A DNA stretch of 64,000 nucleotides. Origin: JADJPO01 sp963724535. Its GTDB lineage: Bacteria; Actinomycetota; Actinomycetes; Actinomycetales; Kineosporiaceae. The position numbers and the translations under genes were made by a program. The stretch is taken from assembly GCA_963724535.1 (NCBI GenBank), contig CAVRVD010000023.1, positions 1 to 64,000 on the forward strand, in the 5' to 3' direction. Positions 51,429 through 59,117 of the stretch are shown here, piece after piece (position 1 is the stretch's first letter; the number at the start of each line of letters is the position of its first letter). The notes under the pieces are model-generated. The model saw only the letters and a program-made list of their open reading frames with translations, had not been told where the DNA came from and searched no databases.

Positions 51429-52275
51429 CTAGCGCTTCGCGGAAGAGGTCGACCCACGCCTGGTTCACCATTGGCACGTTCACCGACCAGACCAGTGGCT
51501 TGATGATCCCCGGCATCACCTCTTTCGAGATCCGCCTCGAGTAGACATTCACTCCTTCGAGCCCGGTGATCGGGCGCATCTGCACCCACCAGACCTTGGC
51601 GCCGTCCCACCCCCATTCGGCGTCCACGGGCGCCCCGTAGGCCGCGGCCATCTCGGAGACGGCGGCGACGACGGTGCGGACGACGTGGGTGCCGATCGGG
51701 CTCGCCTCGGGTTCTTCGACGAGGTCGCCCCAGCGCTGCACCCACCGAACGGCGGTCACGGCGCTGGACATGAGGGCGTCGCCCCTCCCCACGACCGCCT
51801 CGACGACGGTCTCGCTCATCCCGGTGATCGGGTTCTTCGAGAAGACCACGCCGGCGGCCACCGGGGGCACCATCTCCTGGACGATGACCGACATCGTGAT
51901 CGGACGGCCGTCGCCCACATACGCCCGGTAGGCCGCCACCCCGGCGCCGTCGGCCGAGGCTGCCACGTCGAGCACGGCGTCGGTGACGGCCTCGGCTCCG
52001 GTGACGTCCAGCACCGAGGCGAACTGCCCCGCGTGCGACCCGGCGGTACCGTCCTCGACACTGGCCGAGGAGCGCACCGCATATCGGGTACCGGGGCGGA
52101 CGACGGGCGCCACCGCGGCGAGCACGGCGGCGCGGTCGCCGTCGACCTGGGGAAGCACCCACGTGGCGGGCACGGCGAAGCGATGCGCGGCGAGCCATCG
52201 CAAGCCCCCGACCTTGCCGCCCGTCTGCTCGGGCAGAGCCGGGTCGGTGAGCGAGATCAACCGCCGATGCGTCAT
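51429..52275 (-). pseudogene. PEP synthase/PPDK-like gene, N-terminal fragment
   Basis: From ATG 52275 the product starts with THRRLISLTDP, then GGKVGGLRWLAA, a run ending YAVRSSASVEDGTAGSHAGQF and IVQEMVPPVAAGVVFSKNPITG, EWGWDG and WWVQMRPITG. This is the ATP-grasp domain of PEP-utilising enzymes (PEP synthase, PPDK, rifampin phosphotransferase). It stops matching after NQAWVDLFREALA, exactly where the SDR gene ends on the other strand; the phosphohistidine and PEP-binding domains are missing (a full protein needs some 500 more residues). The frame runs on antisense to the SDR gene to 51370. It is truncated by the rearrangement described for 51396-53733 and is unlikely to be active. Confidence 0.8.
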
Positions 52276-52283
52276 CGCCCGCA

Positions 52284-52289
52284 ACGCTA
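52284..52289 (-). promoter_or_regulatory. Putative -10 hexamer of a leaderless promoter
   Basis: On the minus strand TAGCGT ends 8 nt before the ATG at 52275 of the truncated PEP-synthase-like gene; the upstream region of that gene is thus still intact. Confidence 0.4.
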
Positions 52290-52381
52290 CCCACGCCGAC
52301 AGAAGGGGTGGCGCGACCGGTGAGTAGCCGGATCAGACCCGGTAAAGTTCGTCCTCCCACGACGAGCCGACAAGGGGGGCA

Positions 52382-53362
52382 ATGGGACAACGGGTCGCGG
52401 TCTTGCTCACCGGATACGGCGAGGTGGACCACTACGACGATTTCGCCGAGTACAACGAGCGGTCGTTCAAGCTCTTGGTGTCGAAGTCGATCAAGTTCCC
52501 TGATCGCATCATCCCCTTCCTGTCGCGACGCCTGGAACGGCAGCAGCGGAAGGAATGGCACGCCGCCAACCACTACCACTCGCCGCACAACGACATCTTC
52601 GAGCGGCAGCGTGCGGGCATCGAGGAGCACTTGAAGACCGCCTACGGGGACGACGTCGCCGTCTACAAGACCTTCAACTTCGTTGAGCCGTTCCTGCCGT
52701 CCCAGGTGATCCCGCAGATCCGTGAGGACGGATTCGACAAGGTGGTCGTGTACCCGTGGCTCGTCGTCGACTCGGTGTTCACGAGCGGGTTGGTACTCGA
52801 GCAGATCAACGATGCGCTCCATCCCGACGGGCGATGGGTCCAGGACATGCGCTATCTGCCGTCGTTCTGGGAGCGGGACGACTTCCAGCAGCGGCTCGTC
52901 GACCACGTCGAGGAGAGCATCGCCCCACTGCTCGAGCGCTACGCACCCATCCAGATAGGGATCGCCCTGTGCCTCCACGGTTGCCCGTTGGAGACGAAGG
53001 GCATGGAGACCGGGGTACGGGAGAGCACGGCGCTCTACTACGCCCTCCAGGAGCGCCTGATCCGCAAGTACCCGCTGATGACCCCGGCGTGGATGAACCA
53101 CCCGGTGCCGGGCAAGTGGACGACGCCCGACGTCGACCAGGCCGCGAAGAACCTCGTCACCCTCGGCGCCAAGGCGCTCGTGTTCGCACCGATCGGGTTC
53201 GTCACCGAGAACCATGAGACCCAGCTCGACATCGGCTACACGATCAACAAGGTGGCCCACCGAGTGGAGACGGTGCACCTGCCCACCCTCAACGACGACC
53301 CGGAGCTGTTGCGCCTCGGCGCCGAGTGGATCAAGCCCCTCGTCGACGAGCTGCGGCTGTAG
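52382..53362 (+). CDS. Ferrochelatase-like protein
   Basis: Protein of 326 residues with a ferrochelatase-like pattern: VAVLLTGYGEVDHYDDF at the start, VAVYKTFNFVEPFLPSQVIPQIREDGFDKVVVYPW, IALCLHGCPLETKGME (metal His in place of the usual SAHGLP) and LVFAPIGFVTENHETQLDIGY (the conserved Glu of GFxxDHxET). The active-site His and Glu are therefore present but the SAHG motif is changed, so it may use another tetrapyrrole or metal. AAGGGGGG precedes the ATG and TAAAGT at 52343-52348 is a -10 candidate. The G+C content is lower than in neighbouring genes, suggesting recent arrival. It diverges from the truncated PEP-synthase-like gene. Confidence 0.78.
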   Translation: MGQRVAVLLTGYGEVDHYDDFAEYNERSFKLLVSKSIKFPDRIIPFLSRRLERQQRKEWHAANHYHSPHNDIFERQRAGIEEHLKTAYGDDVAVYKTFNFVEPFLPSQVIPQIREDGFDKVVVYPWLVVDSVFTSGLVLEQINDALHPDGRWVQDMRYLPSFWERDDFQQRLVDHVEESIAPLLERYAPIQIGIALCLHGCPLETKGMETGVRESTALYYALQERLIRKYPLMTPAWMNHPVPGKWTTPDVDQAAKNLVTLGAKALVFAPIGFVTENHETQLDIGYTINKVAHRVETVHLPTLNDDPELLRLGAEWIKPLVDELRL

Positions 53363-53458
53363 GGCGGCAGCCAGCACGCCCTGCACCGCCCTCGCCGTCT
53401 CGAGGTAGACGCGAAGGACCTGGGCGAAGTAGCCCTCCCCCGGGGGGTGCCCTCGTCC

Positions 53459-53733
53459 TCGTCGAGGGCGCCCGACGTGGGCGACACCCTGGTGCTGCAC
53501 CTGGGCGACCTGACCCAGCGCGCGACGACGACGCCTCGGCGACAATCCCGTTCTTCAGCGGCCTGACCAGCACCGATCGCACCGCGATGGTGCAGGAGGC
53601 CCTGGCCGGTCAGATGGGCGGGCCGGAAGCGGTCGCCGCCGCGACCGTGTTCCCAGCCAGCCCGGTGTCTCATGTCACCATGGTGACCAACCCCGTACTG
53701 GACGGGGCGCTGACCCGCGGGGTGCAGTTCTGA
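53459..53733 (+). pseudogene. Chimeric remnant: formamidase piece joined to the SDR 3' end
   Basis: Positions about 53459-53593 match the formamidase gene around 49810-49944 (GDTL, then IPFFSGLTSTDRTAM against IPFFGGLTSTDRTAM), with an internal frameshift. Positions about 53617-53733 match the last 117 nt of the SDR gene (GALTRGVQF ending). The two are joined directly, so some 1.4 kb of the original pair has been deleted. The remnant is diverged and non-functional. It shows that the formamidase-SDR pair was once duplicated, with the present block 51429-53400 now lying between the copies. Confidence 0.85.
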
Positions 53734-53838
53734 GGGCTCCCGAGGCCGACCGGGAGGATCCACCGATCTGAGCCTGTCTCGACGGGGGATTCGTTGCCGC
53801 CTGGGGCGAGCAGGCCCGTTCCTTCGTTTCCCAAGCCC

Positions 53839-53844
53839 TAGATT
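53839..53844 (+). promoter_or_regulatory. Putative -10 hexamer of a leaderless promoter
   Basis: TAGATT ends 6 nt before the ATG at 53851. Confidence 0.5.
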
Positions 53845-53850
53845 CTGACC

Positions 53851-56397
53851 ATGAGCTCACCCGCGTCCCCGCCCGACCGAGCCCGCGTCGTCGTCATCGG
53901 GGGCGGGGTGATCGGCGCCTCGGTCACCTACCACCTCGCCGAGCAGGGCTGGGGCGAGGACGTCGTCCTGCTCGAGCGCGACCGCATGACCAGCGGGACG
54001 ACCTGGCACGCCGCTGGCCTCATGGTCACCTTCGGGTCGATGTCGCACACCTCGACCAGGCTGCGCCAATACACCCGAGACCTGTACTCCCGGCTCGAAT
54101 CCGAGACCGGGCAGTCCACCGGGCTGGCCCAGGTCGGGTTCATCGAGGTCGCCGCCGACCCCGACCGGCTCACCGAGTACCGCCGGGTCTCGGCGGTCAA
54201 CCGGTACTGCGGCGTCGACGTCCAGGAGATCTCCCCGCGTGAGGTCGGTGAGCTGTTCCCGCTGGCTCGAACCGACGACCTGTTGGCCGGGTTCTACGTC
54301 GCCGAGGACGGTCGGGCCAACCCGGTGGACGTCACCATGGCGCTGGCCAAGGGGGCCCGGCAGCGCGGTGCCCGACTTCTCGAAGGCGTCACGGTGACCT
54401 CGGCGCTCGTGGCACGTCCCGGCACACCTCGGGCCAGGGTTCGCGGCGTGGCGTACCTGACCGCGGACGGCGCGCCGGGCGAGATCGAGTGCGAGGTGGT
54501 CGTCAACTGCGCCGGAATGTGGGCGCGCCAGCTCGGCGAGGCCGACGGCGTCGCGCTGCCGCTGCAGGCCGCCGAGCACTACTACCTGCTCACCGAAGCG
54601 ATCGACGGCGTCCACCCCGGCCTACCGGTTCTGGAGGACCCGGGCAGCTACGGCTACATCCGCGAGGAGACCGGTGGGCTGATGGTCGGGCTGTTCGAGG
54701 GCCGCGCCGCACCATGGTCGGTCTCGAGGGTGCCGCAGGACTTCTCGTTCGGTCAGATCAGGCCGGACTGGGACCGGATGGCGCCCTACGTCGAGGCCGC
54801 GATGAGCCGGGTGCCGGCGACGTCGGAGGCGGGGATCCGCACCGTCTTCTGCGGCCCGGAGTCGTTCACCCCCGACCTGGCGCCGCTGGTCGGCGAGGTG
54901 CCGGAAGTGGCCAACTACTACGTGGCCGCGGGTCTGAACTCGATCGGCATCCTCACCGGCGGCGGCATCGGCCGAGCGCTGGCGCACTGGGTGGTGACCG
55001 GTGAGCCCGACATCGACGTGACCGCGATGGACGTGGCGCGACTGCAACCGTTCCAGACCACGCCGGCCTATCGGCGCGAGCGGACCGCTGAGGCCCTCGG
55101 GCTCGTCTACGCGTGCCACTACCCCAACCGGACGACGACCACGGCCCGTGGCGCCCGGCGCTCGGTGATCCACGACCGGCTGGCGGCGGCCGGCGCGTCC
55201 TTCCGGGACGTCTCCGGCTGGGAGGGCGCCGACTGGTACGGCGAGACCGCCGAACCCGACCCGGGGCCGCTCACCTTCGACAGACCGGCGTGGTTCGGTC
55301 ACTGGGCAGGCGAGCACCGCGCCGTCCGCGAGGCAGTCGGGCTGTTCGACCTGAGCTTCATGGCCATGTTCCTGGTTCAGGGCCCGGACGCCGGTGCGGT
55401 CCTGGACCACCTGTCCGCGGGCCACGTCGACGCCGGCCTCCACCCCGGGCAAGGCCGGGTCACCTACACCCAGTGGCTCAACCCGGCCGGCCGGCTCGAG
55501 GCCGACCTGACCGTGACCAAGCTGGACGACGAGCGGTTCTGGGTGGTGGCCTCGGACACCGCCCACCGCAAGGTCGAGACCAGGATCCGGCGCGCCCTCG
55601 GCTTCGGCCGGTTCGCCGGGGCGCACGCCACGGTCACCGACGTGACCTCGGGGTGGGCGCAGCTCACCGTCCAGGGCCCGCGGTCGCGCGACCTGCTGAC
55701 CTCGCTGAGCTGCGCCGACCTGTCCCCCGAGGCGTTCCCGTTCCGGGCGGTGGCCTTCATCGACCTCGGCTATGCCCGGGTGCTGTGCCAGCGGCTCACC
55801 TACGTCGGCGAGCTCGGCTACGAGCTGTTCGTCCCCACCGATCATGCGATCGAGGTCTATGACCGGATCGTCGGCGCCGGCACGGGTTTCGAGCTGCGTC
55901 ACGCCGGCCTGAGGGCGCTGGGAAGCCTGCGCCTGGAGAAGGCCTACCGCGACTACGGCCACGACATCGACAACACCGACACCGTCCTGGAGGCGGGGCT
56001 GGGGTTCGCCGTCGACCTGGACCGGCCGGACGGCGCGGCGCGGGAGTTCGTCGGCCGGGACGCCGTGGCGGCCGAGCGGGCCCGGCACGCCGCGACCGGC
56101 GGCCCGTCGTCCCGACTCGTCCAGGTGGTGGTCACCGACCCGGAACCGCTGCTGCACCACGGTGAGGTGCTGCGCCGTGACGGGGTCGAGGTCGGCTACC
56201 TGCGCTCGGCGTCCTACGGTCACACCCTGGGCGGCGCGGTCGGGCTGGCCATGGTGAGCACCGGGTCGGACGAGCCGGTCACCGGGGCCTGGTTGGGCAG
56301 GGCGACCTGGGACGTCGATATCGCCGGGGCCCGGTACCCGGTCACGGTCTCGCTGCGTCCGCTCTACGACCCGACCTCGGCGCGGGTGCGCGCCTGA
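53851..56397 (+). CDS. Dimethylglycine/sarcosine dehydrogenase-type flavoprotein
   Basis: Flavoprotein of 848 residues with the two-part layout of dimethylglycine and sarcosine dehydrogenases. The N-terminal DAO domain (about 8-390) starts VVVIGGGVIGASVTYHLAEQG; the His of TTWHAAGLM is where FAD is covalently bound in the mammalian enzymes. A short linker domain (about 390-445) leads to the C-terminal GcvT-like folate domain (about 460-840: AVGLFDLSFMAMFLVQGPDA, WAQLTVQGPRSRDLL, YVGELGYELFVP, GLRALGSLRLEKAYRDYGHDI). It should demethylate an N-methylated glycine and pass the one-carbon unit to tetrahydrofolate. No ribosome binding site; the start follows a TAGATT hexamer. Confidence 0.93.
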   Translation: MSSPASPPDRARVVVIGGGVIGASVTYHLAEQGWGEDVVLLERDRMTSGTTWHAAGLMVTFGSMSHTSTRLRQYTRDLYSRLESETGQSTGLAQVGFIEVAADPDRLTEYRRVSAVNRYCGVDVQEISPREVGELFPLARTDDLLAGFYVAEDGRANPVDVTMALAKGARQRGARLLEGVTVTSALVARPGTPRARVRGVAYLTADGAPGEIECEVVVNCAGMWARQLGEADGVALPLQAAEHYYLLTEAIDGVHPGLPVLEDPGSYGYIREETGGLMVGLFEGRAAPWSVSRVPQDFSFGQIRPDWDRMAPYVEAAMSRVPATSEAGIRTVFCGPESFTPDLAPLVGEVPEVANYYVAAGLNSIGILTGGGIGRALAHWVVTGEPDIDVTAMDVARLQPFQTTPAYRRERTAEALGLVYACHYPNRTTTTARGARRSVIHDRLAAAGASFRDVSGWEGADWYGETAEPDPGPLTFDRPAWFGHWAGEHRAVREAVGLFDLSFMAMFLVQGPDAGAVLDHLSAGHVDAGLHPGQGRVTYTQWLNPAGRLEADLTVTKLDDERFWVVASDTAHRKVETRIRRALGFGRFAGAHATVTDVTSGWAQLTVQGPRSRDLLTSLSCADLSPEAFPFRAVAFIDLGYARVLCQRLTYVGELGYELFVPTDHAIEVYDRIVGAGTGFELRHAGLRALGSLRLEKAYRDYGHDIDNTDTVLEAGLGFAVDLDRPDGAAREFVGRDAVAAERARHAATGGPSSRLVQVVVTDPEPLLHHGEVLRRDGVEVGYLRSASYGHTLGGAVGLAMVSTGSDEPVTGAWLGRATWDVDIAGARYPVTVSLRPLYDPTSARVRA

Positions 56398-56641
56398 GAA
56401 CCTGGGGACTGGAATGCCCCGGCTGGACCGCCATCGCTGCCGGCGCCGGGGTCGCAGAGTGCTCTCGGCCGGGACGAGGCGCGCGCAGCCGCCGCCATCG
56501 AGGCCAACATCACGATCGTGACATTGCCCTCGCCGACCGGGGCTGCGCCGGCCACCACTCGTTCCTAGCCTCGATCCAGCGGACCGGGATGGCCCGCGCC
56601 CACCACAGCACTGCCCAGCGTCGAGGTGTCTGGGGGTCGAG

Positions 56642-57913
56642 GTGCACGATCGTCGGCAGGCGAGCGATCCGGCCCCCACCCCGGCCCGGACGCCGCGTGC
56701 CGTGGTCCCGGCCCTGCTCGCCGCGATCGCCTACGTCGACCCGGGCAACTTCGGGGTCAACATCACGGCCGGCACCCAGCACGGCTATCGACTGGTGTTC
56801 GTCGTCGTCGGGGCCAGTCTGACCGCTGGGCTGATCCAGTACCTGGCGGCCAAGCTCGGCGTGGCCAGCGGGATGAGCCTGCCCGAGGCGTGCTCAGCGA
56901 GGTACTCGCGGCCGGTGCGGATCCTGCTCTGGGTGCAGGCCGAACTGGTCGTGATCATGACTGACCTGGCCGAGGTCGTCGGGGGCGCGATCGCGCTGTA
57001 CCTGCTGTTCGGGATGCCCCTGCCGCTCGGTGCGCTCGTCATCGCCGGGATCAGCCTGGGTGCGCTCGCGCTCCGGGTGCGCGGCCACGAGGGAGTCGAG
57101 GGCATCGTCCTGGTCCTGTTCGTGGTGATCGTGCTGGCACTGGGCTACCAGGTGCTCGGCGCGGACGTGGACCACGCCGCGCTGCTGCGTGGCCTGGCCC
57201 CCAGCAGCCTGGACTCCTCGGCCACCCTGCTCGCCGTCGGCATCATCGGCGCCACGGTGATGCCGCACGCCCTGCACTTCCACTCCGCGGCCAGCCGCAC
57301 CACCCCCGAGCGCGCCATGGGCGAGCGGCGGGAGATCGCCGACCGCCGGCTGCGCCAGATCGGCCCCTCAGCACTGGCGCGCAGCCAGGCACGGGCCATC
57401 GCGGTCGCGATGACCATAGCCGGCTTCGCGAACACCGCCCTGGTGGTGATCGCCGCCGGCCTGCCGACCGTCGACGGCCGGCCAGTGGACGGCATCGAGC
57501 AGGCCCACGCCTTGTTGCAGGAGGTCGGCGCCCAGGCCGGGGCGCTGGCGCTGGCCCTGGCCCTGCTCGCCTCCGGCCTGGCCTCGACCCTGGTCGGGGT
57601 GCGCACCGGTCAGGTGGTGATGGAGGGGTTCGCCCCCGGGCTGCTCGGGGTGTGGGGGCGTCGACTGCTCGCCCTGGTGCCCCCCGTCGGTCTGCTGATG
57701 ATGGGCCTGGACGGCACGACCGCCCTGGTGCTCAGCCAGGTGGCGCTGTCCTTCGCACTGCCCGGAACGCTGATCCCGCTGGTGCTGATGACCCGGCGCC
57801 CGGAGCTGATGGGCGCGCTGACCAACGCCCGGGTCACCACCGTGCTGGCCGCTGCGGCGACGGCGGTGATCGTCGCCCTGGACCTGTACCTGATCGTGAC
57901 AACGCTGGGCTGA
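56642..57913 (+). CDS. NRAMP-family divalent metal transporter (MntH-like)
   Basis: Proton-coupled Mn/Fe transporter of 423 residues with about 11 membrane segments. The metal-site motif of helix 1 is YVDPGNFGVNI (DPGN) and that of helix 6 is TVMPHALHFHS (MPH); both are intact, which favours manganese or iron transport rather than magnesium. Two cytoplasmic stretches rich in charged residues are present (RTTPERAMGERREIADRRLR). The start is GTG 56642 with GGGGGTCGAG before it. The 244-bp gap upstream contains CACGATCGTG near 56513, a palindrome that could bind a metal regulator. Confidence 0.93.
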   Translation: MHDRRQASDPAPTPARTPRAVVPALLAAIAYVDPGNFGVNITAGTQHGYRLVFVVVGASLTAGLIQYLAAKLGVASGMSLPEACSARYSRPVRILLWVQAELVVIMTDLAEVVGGAIALYLLFGMPLPLGALVIAGISLGALALRVRGHEGVEGIVLVLFVVIVLALGYQVLGADVDHAALLRGLAPSSLDSSATLLAVGIIGATVMPHALHFHSAASRTTPERAMGERREIADRRLRQIGPSALARSQARAIAVAMTIAGFANTALVVIAAGLPTVDGRPVDGIEQAHALLQEVGAQAGALALALALLASGLASTLVGVRTGQVVMEGFAPGLLGVWGRRLLALVPPVGLLMMGLDGTTALVLSQVALSFALPGTLIPLVLMTRRPELMGALTNARVTTVLAAAATAVIVALDLYLIVTTLG

Positions 57914-57929
57914 CGCGCTGGGCCGGCAG

Positions 57930-58940
57930 TCAGCGCCGAGGCCGGTAGGTGTCCGGCAGCCTGCCGCTGTCGACCAGCCAGTCCAGACTGTCGGCGATCG
58001 TCTCCCGCCACGGCCGCGGCTGAACGCCGAGCTCGCACCGCGCCGGTGTGTCGTCGAACCGGGTGTCCCGTGAGGTGATCTCGATCTCCTCCCGGTCCGC
58101 GGGGTAGTGCCAGCGCGCCGGCAGCGGGCGTTGCAGCAGTCCCATCGCGGTGGTCGCCGGCACCGCCACCACGCGCGGCAGGTCGATGTGCGGGCGACGG
58201 CGTCCGATCAGCTCGGCGACCGTCGAGTACAGGTCCGCACCGCTCATGTGGTGGCCCGGCACGACGTAGCGGCCCGGCCCTCGACCAGCCTCGAGCAGTG
58301 CCGCGACCACCTCGGCGACATCCCGGACGTCGACCACATGCATGCCGCCGCGTGGCCAGAGCGGGAACAGCCCTTTGGCGATCCAGGTCAGCCGGACCGT
58401 CTGCTGTCCGTCGTAGGGGTCGTTCGGCCCCCAGACCGCCCCGGGGTAGACGGTCACGACCGGGGCACCCTCGTCCTGCAGGCCTCTGGCCACCCGCTCC
58501 GAATCGATCTTCGACCGGGTGTAGGCCAGGGTGAGGTCGCCCAGCGGCAGGTCAGGACCGGACGGGCCGAACCGGACCAGGGCTACCGTGCTGGAGATGT
58601 GCACCACAGGATCGCACTTGGCCGAAACCGCCTGGTTCAGAACGTTTCTTGTGGCAGTAGCGTTGGTCCGCAGCGCCTGTGCCGCTCGCCGAGGGTCGCG
58701 GCTCAACACGGCCGCGGCGTGCACCACGGCGTCACAGCCGTGCATCGCCCGAAACACCGCATCGGCATCGGTGACGTCGCCGACCACCACGTCGTCGAAG
58801 CTCACCCCATGCGGGGCGAACGTGCGAGCGACCTGCCCGCGACGACGCACCATCAGCCGGACGTCGTGCCCCGCCCGGTGCGCGGCCACAGCGACGAACG
58901 ACCCGACGAAGCCGGTGCCGCCGGTGAGAAGGACCTTCAC
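57930..58940 (-). CDS. NAD(P)-dependent epimerase/dehydratase family protein
   Basis: Extended SDR of 336 residues. The start VLLTGGTGFVGSFVAVAA is the GxxGxxG cofactor loop, DVVVGDVTDADAV the next strand, the catalytic Ser lies in VVHISSTVAL and the Tyr/Lys pair in AYTRSKIDSE. YPGAVWGPND and GGMHVVDVRDVAEVVAALL follow. The sequence is nearer to the NmrA/dihydroflavonol-reductase-like branch than to sugar epimerases; the substrate is unknown. Start is GTG 58940. It is convergent with the NRAMP gene (16-nt gap) and diverges from the MMPL transporter. Confidence 0.9.
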   Translation of the reverse strand: MKVLLTGGTGFVGSFVAVAAHRAGHDVRLMVRRRGQVARTFAPHGVSFDDVVVGDVTDADAVFRAMHGCDAVVHAAAVLSRDPRRAAQALRTNATATRNVLNQAVSAKCDPVVHISSTVALVRFGPSGPDLPLGDLTLAYTRSKIDSERVARGLQDEGAPVVTVYPGAVWGPNDPYDGQQTVRLTWIAKGLFPLWPRGGMHVVDVRDVAEVVAALLEAGRGPGRYVVPGHHMSGADLYSTVAELIGRRRPHIDLPRVVAVPATTAMGLLQRPLPARWHYPADREEIEITSRDTRFDDTPARCELGVQPRPWRETIADSLDWLVDSGRLPDTYRPRR

Positions 58941-59117
58941 GGGGGCGAGACTGCACCCGGGCGACTACGCAGGGCAAGCCCTCGTTTCGCACACGACCCT
59001 GAGCGAATCGTCATGCCCGCCCCGCACGGGCACCCGTCGCCACTCAGGGACCGGTCAGGGTGGGGCCAGGGCCGCGCCGGATGATGTCCGGGGAACCCCG
59101 GCGGGACGGTGGCAACC

